Below, piece by piece: positions 17,936 through 26,704 of a DNA stretch of 26,704 nt. The stretch is taken from assembly GCF_000485595.1 (NCBI RefSeq), contig NW_014577748.1, positions 45,359-72,062 on the forward strand, in the 5' to 3' direction. The position numbers were made by a program, and so were the translations under genes. Each line of letters begins with the position of its first letter. Position 1 is the first letter of the stretch. The DNA is from Priapulus caudatus (taxonomy: Eukaryota; Priapulida; Priapulimorpha; Priapulimorphida; Priapulidae). The notes beneath the pieces are model-generated. The model was not told where the DNA came from. It worked only from the letters and a program-made list of their open reading frames with translations, and did no database searches.

Positions 17936-18068
17936 GCCAGTATAGTGCATTTAGCCTTGTACGGAGTTCTATATAATAGCAGACGTTATGTGCTGCTAGA
18001 TGGCAGCACCTTCTAAGATTGAGCGCGTTAGCGTTCGACACGCTCTCTGTGTCCAGCGTGATACTTAG

Positions 18069-18364
18069 GCTGAGAGGGTCTATGTCCCGCAGGGTACTGC
18101 CGGAACGTACCCTGGGTACGGTCCGGTATACCGGAACGTACCCTGGTACTATCTAATATGCCGGACCGTATCTCGCCTACTCCACTAACGAGTCTAGGGA
18201 GTCGCCTACGCCTACGCCTACTCCCTAACCCTAACCCTAACCCTAACCCTAACCATAACCCTAACCCTAACCATATCAGGTAGATACCAGGGTACGTTCC
18301 GGTATACCGGACCATACTCAGGGTGCGTTCCGGCAGTACCCAGGGGGACATAGACCCTATGAGC
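18069..18364. mobile_element. 296-bp foldback element with telomere-repeat loop
   Basis: Arms of about 90 bp (18069-18160 and 18273-18364) are near-perfect inverted repeats: 7 mismatches in the outer ~80 bp, with 24 bp fully identical around GGTATACCGGAACGTACCC. The termini read GCTGAGAGGGTCTATGTCC and its near-complement. The direct duplication GATACTTAG lies on both sides (18060-18068, 18365-18373), exactly 9 bp. The loop contains three GCCTAC units (about 18203-18220) and eight tandem hexamers at 18223-18270 (seven CCCTAA, one CCATAA). There is no coding. A 9-bp duplication is the Mutator-like (MULE) hallmark, so a MULE-type or foldback MITE is the best guess. Confidence 0.85.
18223..18270 (-). 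repeat. Interstitial telomere-type array, 8 hexamers
   Basis: Seven CCCTAA and one CCATAA in tandem; the minus strand is TTAGGG, the common animal telomere repeat. It is enclosed by the inverted arms of the foldback element, so it is part of a transposon and not a chromosome end. Confidence 0.95.
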
Positions 18365-18487
18365 GATACTTAGCCATGTTGTGCCTGTTACTTTCTCTTC
18401 TAATAAAGTTGGAGAATTGAATGATTATCTTGGACTTGGCATCTTGACGGATGTGTGTACTGGTGTGGGAAGTGTCCTCTTATGGCG

Positions 18488-18502
18488 TGGTACGTGGCAG
18501 CG
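18488..18502 (+). other. Element B primer site, tRNA-Leu-like with 4-nt insertion
   Basis: TGGTACGTGGCAGCG corresponds to element A's TGGTGGCAGCG with four extra bases. The leader 18503-18671 follows. Confidence 0.55.
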
Positions 18503-18671
18503 TTAGGTCTGAACCTATGCTCTGTGACTGTGAAATAGGATTTGTAATCTTTACAATTTACCTTGACGCCACACACACACTCAGCGCTACAAGTAAGTGA
18601 GTTGCCAGTCAAGCTGCAGATATATCTGTAGTCCACAACGCCAATACCTGGTTTGATTCATCATTTCGATA

Positions 18672-19935
18672 ATGACATTCGTGCAAAGAGCACCCAAACA
18701 GTGGTGCTTGACAAATCATGAGACTGTCAATTCCTTTGAGAACTGAAAACAGAATCTAGTATACACGTTATCACTGGATCAAAATTTTGCCCCATTTCTG
18801 GTAGAGGGGACAAAATGGGAGAAAAGGACCAAGTCACAACCTTTTCGTGGCTTGACGGAGGACGCAGATACCGTACCTGAACACAGGCGGCGTACCAGAT
18901 AGCAAAAAGTCAACATGATGGAGCTGATGTTAGGGCAAATTGCTAACTACTGCCCAGTTATTTCAAGGACATCGCTCGTAAAGAACTCTACTTGCGTCGA
19001 CTGTGTGTAGCAATGTATACGGCTACACTTTGGATTCCAATCCACAGGAGCTCACTTTCTGGACATCTGTGACATTCACATGGGAGCTGACGAACGCCCA
19101 GAAGACCTCTACCAACGGTTAATGGCATTCGTGGAGGACAGCCTTCTACATTCAGATGGCGGGATCTCCCACCATGGCAATGAGGTGGAGGAGGATGAAG
19201 AGATTTCGCCTACATTAGGGAATTTCATCGTGGTAACATGGCTGAGGGAAATCCACAAGGACCTACCCCGCATGGTAAAACAACGCTATGGAACAGATCT
19301 CAGATCTCGTACTTTGGCATCAATTAAACCCGAGGTCTTTCAAGTGCTACCATCGCTGCTGGACGAAATTCACGCAACAGAGGACGCAAAGATTATGCGT
19401 GCGGCAGCCTCATACTCCAACCCTTTATCTATACGGGCTCTGAGGGAGAAGTACCACAGAGGGCAGCAACGGAAAGATATATCGTGCCCCCTGTGTAAAC
19501 AAGCCGGACGGCTTGACCGTCACTTCCTAAGCCGTTGCACATACCTACCTGAACACGATTGCAGGTTCTTTGCCAAGTCCCGCTTGGTAACTGGAATCAC
19601 ATCTGACACAGAGGGGTCAGATGATAAAGCAACCCACGATACCAGCAGAACAGGACAACCCAGCCCGCAAGCTGTACTCTGCGTACAAGTGAGACAGTCT
19701 CCATATATGGATGCGTTTTAGAAACACCATCACGTACGATTAGTTATCGACAGCGGAGCTACTGGGAACATGATAAGGGTGTCTGCTGTAAAAACACTGG
19801 GTGTGGCGATCAAGAGTAGTGCTCAATCTGCTCACCAGGCAGACGGGTCATCCCTACTTAAAGTCATAGGGCAGGTACACATCGTTCTTAACGGCACAGA
19901 ATTCCTGTTCGAAGGATTGGTTGTAGAGTCACTAA
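18672..19935 (+). pseudogene. gag: Element B gag and protease start, four stops
   Basis: The frame opens at ATG 18672 (QWCLTNHETVNSFEN, parallel to element A). Stops occur at 18744 (TGA where A has Trp), 18900 (TAG), 19008 (TAG where A has Trp) and 19719 (TAG). Shared Gag landmarks are [43 protein letters not shown] and RSRTLASIKPEV. The zinc-like motif is CPLCKQAGRLDRHFLSRC (C-x2-C-x8-H-x4-C). The protease has an intact active-site motif, VIDSGATGNMI, near 19744-19780. Homology to A continues through FEGLVVES, after which a frameshift near 19935 moves coding to the frame of 19966. Gag would assemble particles and the protease would mature them. Confidence 0.85.
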
Positions 19936-19965
19936 GACGTAGACGTACTAGCCGGGACACCATTT

Positions 19966-21456
19966 ATGGAGGTGAACGACATAAGTGTCCGTCCAGCAAA
20001 ACGTCAGGTTATACTCGGTGACGGGACCACGTACGTGTATGGTTCCCCTAGTGTATCAGCTCCACGCCATTCGATCCGTCGAGCGCAGGTTCTTCGAGCT
20101 CCTCCCAACAGCACTACTGTTTGGCCTGGAGAGTTTGTAGAGATCAAGGGTCCGGGAGAGCTGTCATGCACCGACTCCAGCTTTGCCCTTGAGCCACGAG
20201 TTGATGCTCCTAGCATGAGATACACGAAAGCCTCTTAGCTTTGGCCTCCCCCAGACATCGTGTCGAGCGTTGCAGGAAGGATCCGTGTTCCGAACCTCAC
20301 AGACACACATAAGAGCCTCAAACGTAATGAGCAGTTTTGTCAGCTATACGAGGTTACTACACCTGTTGGAGAGGGACAGACCAATTGTGAGCCGAATATC
20401 ACTATGAATCCTACACCACGGCCCAAGTCCGACACTACAGCAACGACTAGATTTTCAGAAGCTATCACAGTAGATCCAGACAATTTACTGTCTCGAGATG
20501 TCAAGAGCCAATTCAAGTCATTGTTAGAACAATATGACTGCGTATTCGATCCCACCATCAAAGGATATAATGGTGCTGAAGGCCCTTTTGAAGCCAGAGT
20601 CAACATGGGTCATGTACAACCACCGCAGAGAAAGGGACGAGTGCCACAGTACTCTCGAGACAAGCTGACTGAGCTACTACAGAAATTCGACGACTTAGAG
20701 AGGATGGGAGTGTTAAAACGTCCTGAAGACATAGGAGCTGAATACTTGAACCTATCGTTCCTTGTGAAGAAGGCAAGCGGTGGTTTCCGACTAGTTACAG
20801 CATTCGGAGAAGTTGGCAGATACAACAAGCCACAACCCTCTCTACTACCTGATGTTGATGCCATACTCCGCCAGATCGTCAAGTGGAAATATATAATCGC
20901 CACTGACCTAACTAAGACATTCTACCAGATACCCGTGTCCCGTGATTCCATAAAGTATTGCAGTGTAGCCACCCCATATCGGGGAGTTAAGGTATATGCT
21001 CGGTCCGCAATGGGAATGCCCGGCAGTGAAACTGCCCTAGAAGAGCTCATGTGCCGAGTTTTCGGTGACCTCTTACAAGAAGGTGTTGTCGCAAAAATCG
21101 CTGACGATCTGTATTGCGGTGGAAATACTCAGGGTGAGTTGCTCCACAATTGGGAGAGATTCCTACAAGCTTTGCAGAAATGCGACTTGGCACTGTCCGC
21201 ATCGAAAACGTACATCTGTCCAAAATTCACGACAATCTTAGGGTGGGTTTGGACACTAGGTACACTGCAAGCCAGCACGCATCGCATCGCCACATTATCT
21301 ACATGTGCTCGCCCGGACAACGTATGTGGCCTGAGATTATACATTGAAGCTTATAGTTATAAGGTCTTGGCACGAGTATTGCCAAGATGTGCCTCGATAC
21401 TAGCACCACTAGAAGGTATGACTGCAGGGCTGTGCTCCAAAGACAAGATTAAGTAA
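19966..21456 (+). pseudogene. pol: Element B protease end and reverse transcriptase
   Basis: This continues the protease tail (FMEVNDISVRPAKRQVIL, matching A) and a proline-rich linker. A TAG sits at 20236 and the long open part runs to 21454. RT landmarks: GPFEARVNMG near 20590, then YLNLSFLVKKASGGFRLV, then PDVDAILRQIVKWKYIIATD with the first catalytic Asp near 20908, then AMGMPGSETALEELM, and active site IADDLYCGG at about 21097-21123. ADD replaces the commoner YxDD. LGWVWTLGTL follows, as in Gypsy RTs just after the palm. The segment is nearly intact and long for a dead element. The part homologous to A ends in the linker, which is where A lost its pol. Confidence 0.85.
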
Positions 21457-21955
21457 ACGATGAGGCACAATGTTCGTTCCGAGGAGCTCAGGAGTCCCTC
21501 AAAACACAAGTCCATCCACCTACCAAGGCCTGAGGATCAGTTATGGATCATAACTGATGGTGCCGTGAAGAAACCTGGCATCGGAGCCACGCTCTACAAG
21601 TCGTTATGCGAGATAGGAAATTGCTCTTAGCTGGATTTTTCAGTGCAAAGTTGAGGAGGCACCAAGTGAAATGGCTTCCTTGTGAAGTAGAGGCCCTGTC
21701 CATTGCTGTCGCAACAAAACACTTTAGCCCATATATTATCCAGTCGAAGCATGAAACCTGCATACTCACAGACAGTAAGCCGTGCGTACCAGCATTTGAC
21801 AAATTATGTCGCGGTGAATTCTCCGCGAGTCCCAGGCTTATACATTTTTGTCTACAGTTAGCCGATATCAGGCATCTGTACGTCATGTTGCGGGAGTTGC
21901 CATCTTACCGTCAAACTTCGCTAGTCGCAATGCCCCCGTTTGCAATGAACTAACA
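21457..21955 (+). pseudogene. Element B RNase H
   Basis: A retrotransposon RNase H spread over shifted frames. [17 protein letters not shown] near 21553 holds the first Asp (GAT 21556-21558). A frame change near 21600 leads to [20 protein letters not shown], the Glu in CEVEALSIA and the Asp in ILTDSKPC. It ends at TAA 21951-21953. The enzyme removes the RNA template during reverse transcription. All three acidic positions are still readable, but frames are broken at both ends. Confidence 0.78.
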
Positions 21956-23478
21956 TGCTAAATTTTGTTCATTCGTCTAGCAATCAGAGGAATCGGTTGT
22001 ACGACCCGTAACCGTCAGTGATATACTGACTGGCACGTCAAAGTTACCGTTCACCAGCAGAACAGCATGGCACTCTATACAGGCTGAGTGTCCTAACTTG
22101 AGACGCACCCGAGCCCATTTAGTCCAAGGGACTCGACCGTCAAAAAACTGACCAACATCAGAGACGTCAAACGGTATCTTACTATCGCCACCATTGCCAG
22201 AGATGGACTGCTAGTAATGAAGCGTGATGTATCATTCCTATCCTCTACTGAATGCATCATCGTGCCTCGTCAAATTGTAGATGGTCTAATTACATCCCTA
22301 CATTTACAGCTTGACCACCCGTCATGCAGTCAACTTAAAGCTGTAGTCCATAAGTATTTCTATCACTAGCTCCTGCCATCAGTGTGCAGCACTAAAGCAA
22401 GTCCCTAGCCATAGCGTTGAACAGAGCTCTACTGATTCACCTGAAACAGTGGGCGTTTCCTTTGCAGCAGATGTTAGCAAGAGAGAGCATCAGTTAATCC
22501 TAGTGGTCAGAGAATGTGTTACATCGTATACTGCCGCCATGCTCATCGATAACGAATGTCGCCTGTGTATTGACATGCGGACATTAGATGGCCCCATTGC
22601 CGTCATTCGTACAGACCCAGCCCCGGGATTCAAGGCCCTCATTGACGATCAGCTATTACGCCAACATAGAATGTCAATTGAAATAGGGAGAATTAAAACC
22701 CTAAAAAAAAACTTGTTGCAGAACGGGCCATTCAAGAATTGCAGGATGACATTTCGCGACAAGAACCCATGTGCAGGTGTGTTTTTTCCCTTTGCCTGTC
22801 AGTGGCTGTGGCCAGAATAAACTCACGTATTCGTGGACGTGGCTTGTCGGTCAGGGAGATGTGGACACAACGAGACCAGTTCTCTAATTACCAACTCCCA
22901 GTGTCAGATCATATGCTTATTTAGAAGCAACAGTAAAATCGCAATGCCAATCACAGCTACAGTGAAAAGTCAAAGGCACTCAACAGGATAGAGGAGCCTC
23001 TCTCAGATGTAGTTGTGGGTAATTTAGTGTACTTGTATGCCGATCGAAACAAGTCCTGCGTCCGTGATAGGTACCTCGCAGTCAGTATTGAGGGCCAGTG
23101 GTGCAATATATGGAAGTTCGTGGGTAGCCAGCTGCGCAATGCTTCATATCGTATAAAACGATCCGAGTGCTACAAGGTACCCGTATATCAAACTTGTCTT
23201 CCCCGACCCCACTTGACGATCAGGAGAGTGGATCAGATGATAATCACCTACCCGAAGCTCCATGCCCACCGACTATACCGTGCATACCACCAGCTTTATT
23301 CCTACCTGCGAGGGATGAGGGTCAGTCTAGGTATTATGAAAATGATATCCTAGTCACCCCCTGTGCACCAGCACAAGAACACTTTACTGAAGTTGAGTCT
23401 ATGGACCATGTATCTCAAAAGGCATCACCAAGCAAGTGTACCCAACAACCTTCTGTGCAACCACGTGAGACCCACTAG
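21956..23478 (+). pseudogene. Element B integrase and C-terminal tail
   Basis: Zinc-binding region near 22300-22410: [10 protein letters not shown] and KAVVHKYFY, followed closely by [11 protein letters not shown], with fewer residues between the His and Cys pairs than expected and a TAG between. Catalytic core: FAADV (Asp, GAT 22470-22472), [10 protein letters not shown] (Asp, GAC 22614-22616) and the Glu (GAA 22721-22723). The last two are 107 nt apart, which fits D-x35-E with a 1-nt indel in the A-run at about 22703-22711. The C-terminal part (VGNLVYLYADRNKS...WCNIWKFVGSQLRNASY, about 23013-23150) looks like the DNA-binding domain, followed by a proline-rich tail. Multiple frame changes make it non-functional. 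Confidence 0.8.
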
Positions 23479-23843
23479 AAGTCACTGTCAACCTGCTAGA
23501 TTTGCTGATTATGTGATGAGCTAACAGAGAGATACAGGAGTATTCTCACTAGGGGCAGAATAATCCCCTACTTCAGGGCTTGAGGGTAGCTAGTCCACCC
23601 CAGTGATAGCCACCTGTATATATACATGTTGTGTTTATAAGTTAGTTTAAACCGTAACCCTGTCTCAGTTTCTCGTGATTCGTGCACACTTAATTCCCTG
23701 CCATGGATTGCATTTTTAGTTTTACTCAAGAGTTATATGTCGTTTCACGATTTGGACTAGTTCTGTCCACATTTGACGTAGAGACTGTGTGATTTACTGT
23801 TAAACATTAAGAAGAATAGAACAGACAAGAAAAAAGGAGTTGC
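23479..23843 (+). other. Element B 3' untranslated region and purine tract
   Basis: Non-coding. AAGAAAAAAGGAG at 23827-23839 is the polypurine tract; TTGC separates it from the LTR start GCCAG at 23844. Confidence 0.75.
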
Positions 23844-23929
23844 GCCAGTATAGTGCATTTAGCCTTGTACGGAGTTCTATATAATAGCAGACGTTATGTG
23901 CTGCTAGAGGGCAGCACCTTCTAAGATTG
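23844..23929 (+). repeat. Element B 3' LTR, truncated to 86 bp
   Basis: Matches 17936-18021 with one mismatch, then stops at AAGATTG. The next bases belong to LINE B. Confidence 0.88.
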
Positions 23930-25250
23930 CGCCCAAGGCCCAAGGATCGCTCCAGGACTTCAACATTAGAGAGCTTGTCCTGCCACTTAATGCCGCAAAT
24001 AGATCTCAGGCAGCGGTGTTGGAACTGTTCCAGAAGTTTGATGTTGCGATGGTAAGTTGTCCAAGTCTCACATCCATATAGGAGTGAAGTGAGAACCAGT
24101 GCTTTGTACACATTGATTTTTGTACGGAGCCTGACACCATGCTAATCCCACAATCTCCGTCTCGGCAGCCCGAATAAGCTGCCGCCCTTGGTTAAACGCT
24201 GTGCAATCTTATCATCTAAGGTTGTTGAGCTCGACAGGATATGCTACCCAGGTAGCAGAACTTCTCTACAGACTTGAGGGGTGTGTTGTTGATAGTGACT
24301 ACAGGGGTTGTGTGACTCCTGTCCGGGGCTGGCTAGTACATGTGTGACCTCGGTCTTCTTAATACTAATTGTCAAGCCGAATCTTTAAAACGCACGAGTG
24401 AACATGGTTGTTATTATGTAGCCCTTGTATCTCGTTGTTACTCTACTCGTCGGTCAGTGAGCGTAGGCAGTGATGGTCGAAGAGGTTGTGTATACTATAT
24501 ATGATTTAGACGTCTTTATTTGAATACCTATGTTGCAACGTACATGCGAGGGTCGGCCTAGCCAGTGCCACACCCGACTCTCTCGAATCTTCTTATCTCT
24601 CGCTTATATATGCATCTCATTATGCCATACGTCACAGATCAATATAACCAATGACCAGCCCGCGTGCCGTATTGATTCTGTATAATTCCGCTGTCCGGAT
24701 GTAACATGTTCGGACATGTGACAATAAGTCATCGGGCAACAGCTGTTATGGCGCAGAAACCTATTTCGCGTCGCCATGTCGCTACAATTAGCTGGATGTC
24801 CTCCAGGTGTGAGCGACTAAAGCGCAATCGTCCGCAAATAGCAAGTCCCTAATCAGCATTGACAGTATCTTCGTGCGGGTCTGGAGGCAATCTTAGGCTG
24901 AACAAGCCGCCGTCAGACCGAAATTGTATGTACACGCCCTTGTACAAGTTGTAAAATGCATCCAGGAACATGAGAGAAAACACGACGGAAAAGAAGGTTG
25001 GGGCCAGAACACAACATTGTTTTGTACCATTGGTGACAGTAAATGGACCAGAAGATAAGCAAGCCAATATAGGCAAGCCAACGTAGGTCCAATATGAACA
25101 ACTTAGCAGCACGCCATTATCGGTAACTAGCATAGGCTGGTCATTGATTAGTCCTTGATAGACATTCTCGTACCAGTTTCTGAGAACTTTAGCAGACATT
25201 TGACATCCGTTATAAATATTGCAATATAGCAACAGGGTATGCTTTTTAGT
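23930..25250 (-). pseudogene. LINE B: RT to C-terminus fragment, minus strand
   Basis: A second, unrelated non-LTR retrotransposon. From the right, 25232-24849 holds RT motif B (VTNGTKQCCVLAPTFFS) and YIQFRSDGGLFSLR. After a frame change comes LLFADDCAL (motif C FADD, 24827-24838). The solo LTR interrupts the next helix at 24786-24417. Coding resumes with RFGLTISIKKTEV, and further on a VEKFCYLGS motif and STTLDDKIAQRL. The final frame, 24111-23935, has YKALVLTSLLYGCETW and LEQFQHRCLRSICGIKWQD, typical of the C-terminal part of RTE/CR1-like LINE ORF2. It ends abruptly at VEVLERS, joined to element B's LTR. The 5' end is lost near 25250. Roughly 20 extra residues between DNGVLL and PFTVTNG look like a small insertion. 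Confidence 0.85.
24417..24786 (-). repeat. 370-bp solo LTR with TSD ATTA
   Basis: The ends are TGTAGC...GCTACA, a 6-bp inverted repeat. ATTA flanks both sides (24413-24416, 24787-24790). On the minus strand a TATATAAGC box (near 24605) precedes AATAAA (near 24516-24521), giving its orientation. Removing it with one ATTA gives a continuous LINE B reading frame across the site. No internal region is left, so it arose by LTR-LTR recombination. The parent family is unknown. Confidence 0.87.
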
Positions 25251-25353
25251 GAAGGGACAGGGTGTATTTTAGCGCGCAAAGCGGTTTGCGACAGGGTCAG
25301 GGTTTCAAGGTCCCTGAGGCACCCCCGATCCGAGGCGAGTGCCCCCCGCCCGC

Positions 25354-25524
<171 letters not shown>

Positions 25525-25923
25525 TCACATGGCGTTTAGATGTGTACGCTGCGCGTTCAGCATCGAGGGTTCTCTGTATTAATCATGGATAAACCTCGCG
25601 GCGTTTCCCGATGAGAAAAGCGCTCATCCATCCAGCGTACGCAATGCGTTAGAGCTCATCAACTCTCCCTTGCACTATACACTCACCACACAGAAACACG
25701 CGTGCTGTTTCATCACGGGACCGCATAAACCTACAGGGGCTACCATCGTAGCAAGACCCGCTCGCCGCACACCCTCCTGCAGGCTATACGTTCCCGAGCA
25801 AATGTAGTTTGGTCAATGTATTCGATTAAGGGTTTCGTTCTGCACCGATAACGCGAGTGGCTTCTGCACCGGTTAGTGCGTAAACAAGATACGTATATAT
25901 CCATATTGATTGAATCAACTTAC
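25525..25923. other. Non-coding, likely intron of the EF-hand gene
   Basis: No exon, repeat or RNA gene is recognised. On the minus strand it lies downstream of a splice donor, so it is inferred to be intron. Confidence 0.5.
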
Positions 25924-25979
25924 TTGGCCATTTCGCTGAGTTGTAGCTTGCCGTCTTTGTTAGAATCAAACAGTGTGAG
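25924..25979 (-). CDS. EF-hand exon, calbindin/calretinin-like
   Basis: A 56-bp internal exon on the minus strand. The acceptor side reads CTCCGATTATCATTGCAG before it, and the donor GTAAGTTG follows directly, both strong matches to consensus. In the open phase it encodes LTLFDSNKDGKLQLSEMA plus the first two bases of a Lys codon. The 12-residue loop DSNKDGKLQLSE has every canonical calcium ligand: Asp1, Asn3, Asp5, Gly6, hydrophobic Leu8 and Glu12. The wording LFDSNxDGKLxLxEMA is close to an EF-hand of the hexa-EF calbindin-D28k/calretinin/secretagogin family. Calcium buffering or sensing in the cytosol is the family role. No adjoining exon was found in the window, so the gene identity is provisional. 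Confidence 0.75.
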
Positions 25980-26704
25980 CTGCAATGATAATCGGAGAGA
26001 TGAGAGTGAGATTAAAATATTTAGAATATACCTTTGTGTCACTCACAGATGCACACTATTTACATAACACCTTTATGTCTTGGCGACACAATAGCTTATT
26101 ATGCCCTTACATCTCGTTCATATATATTTATATTATATTTTATATTATTTTTGTTATACTTTAATACCCTATTTACATATACAGATTTTTATCACATTTC
26201 TATACACTATCTACATATAGGGCCTATAGTGTTTTTATTATACCCTTATACTTCTTCTATATATACTATATTTTTATCATCTTCGCCTTGACGATATTAA
26301 TTTACAAAATGGCCAATCACGATGGCGAATGAAATTAACCGCGAGTTACCTAGTTATAACGATAAAACAACGTTTTATGACGCTAACTATAATATGATTT
26401 ATATTTTCAAAATTTTAATCAAAATCTTAACGTCGTTATACTGAACTTGTCTTTGGGTAATGAGCAAGATCAATAGATGATCGCTCATCTTCACGCCATT
26501 GTCATAAACTAATCATCATCCAGTATAATCCAGGTTAAAAATGAGCAACATGTTTTGTACGACGCTGTCGTTATTTAGCATACCATTTTGTTTATCTGAA
26601 TATTTTCCGTAAATTTACTGCACGTGTATCAAATAGTGTTATCATTTCAATATTCCCATGTTTCAAAGCGACGTAACAGCTATATAACGATATATATATA
26701 TATA
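25980..26704. other. AT-rich non-coding DNA, likely upstream intron
   Basis: 26100-26280 has degenerate repeats of TATTTACATATA and TATACACTATCTAC words. The last 17 bases are (TA)n. Nothing coding is recognised on either strand. Confidence 0.5.

Larger units (their letters stand above)
17936..18487 (+). repeat. Element B 5' LTR (with foldback insertion)
   Basis: The start GCCAGTATAGTG is matched by the partial 3' LTR at 23844-23929 (one mismatch in 86 bp). The end is placed at TGGCG (18483-18487) by analogy with element A, just before the primer site. CTATATAA near 17969 is a TATA-like box and AATAAA at 18402-18407 a polyadenylation signal. Without the 296-bp insertion and its 9-bp duplication, the LTR is about 247 bp. 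Confidence 0.8.
17936..23929 (+). mobile_element. Element B: decayed full-coding relative of element A
   Basis: The order is 5' LTR, leader, gag, protease, RT, RNase H, integrase, purine tract, truncated 3' LTR. Gag and protease are clearly homologous to element A, and the LTR ends (GCCAGT...TGGCG) match A's style. Many stops and frameshifts show it is dead. The 3' LTR stops after 86 bp, where LINE B begins, so no TSD can be read. It abuts the truncated 5' part of LINE A on the left, so it probably inserted into LINE A. RT and D,D35E integrase order point to a divergent Ty3/Gypsy-like lineage; BEL/Pao is the alternative. Confidence 0.88.

Noticed and set aside
18223-18270. Possible chromosome end or telomere fusion
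   Set aside because: Only eight units, enclosed within inverted arms and a 9-bp duplication, with long unique DNA on both sides.
18028-18351. Minus-strand frame with LGLGLG and RRRRRR runs
   Set aside because: It is the translation of the telomere hexamers and GCCTAC units inside the foldback element, not a protein gene.

Overview
The window is a piece of an invertebrate-type metazoan nuclear genome. It is dominated by nested transposable elements, with only small traces of host genes. The main evidence is a canonical EF-hand exon with GT-AG splice signals, (GT)n and (ATGT)n microsatellites, APE-type non-LTR retrotransposons, Ty3/Gypsy-like LTR elements primed by tRNA-Ser and tRNA-Leu, and interstitial CCCTAA telomere motifs. 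The species cannot be fixed from the sequence alone; a marine invertebrate (mollusc, brachiopod, lancelet or cnidarian) is a guess.

Left flank (1-4965): an open frame at the very edge resembles part of a SKICH domain. The rest is non-coding and holds two foldback or TIR-type elements (1739-2428 and 2433-3101).

Central nest (4966-17935): one non-LTR retrotransposon, LINE A, lies on the minus strand from its endonuclease (about 17880) to its (ATGT)n tail (4966). It is split by two clean LTR insertions. The first is a 4,440-bp mag-like Ty3/Gypsy element (6323-10762; TSD AAGAC; LTRs with 3 mismatches in 184 bp), which entered a few codons after the LINE's YADD active site. The second, element C, is a coding-poor minus-strand LTR element (11573-16815; TSD CTTCC; LTRs with 7 mismatches in 153 bp). 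Element C's left LTR was then hit by element A (11654-14493; TSD CTCC), a gag-protease-only element, and A's 3' LTR was in turn hit by a 299-bp TIR element. Removing the two insertions and one copy of each TSD gives continuous LINE coding across both joints.

Right nest (17936-25250): element B, a decayed longer relative of A, carries gag, protease, RT, RNase H and integrase with stops and frameshifts. Its 5' LTR contains a 296-bp foldback element with ~90-bp arms, a loop of eight telomere-type hexamers and a perfect 9-bp TSD. B's 3' LTR is cut short where a second LINE (B, minus strand) begins. LINE B is itself interrupted by a 370-bp solo LTR with TSD ATTA.

Right flank (25250-26704): a long (GT)n tract, then a 56-bp minus-strand exon encoding one EF-hand, like the calbindin/calretinin/secretagogin family. 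LINE B and perhaps much of the nest may lie in an intron or the downstream flank of that gene. Several elements depend on others: A lacks pol, C lacks all recognisable coding, and the young Gypsy element lacks the end of its integrase core. Mobilisation in trans is therefore the natural inference for A and C.
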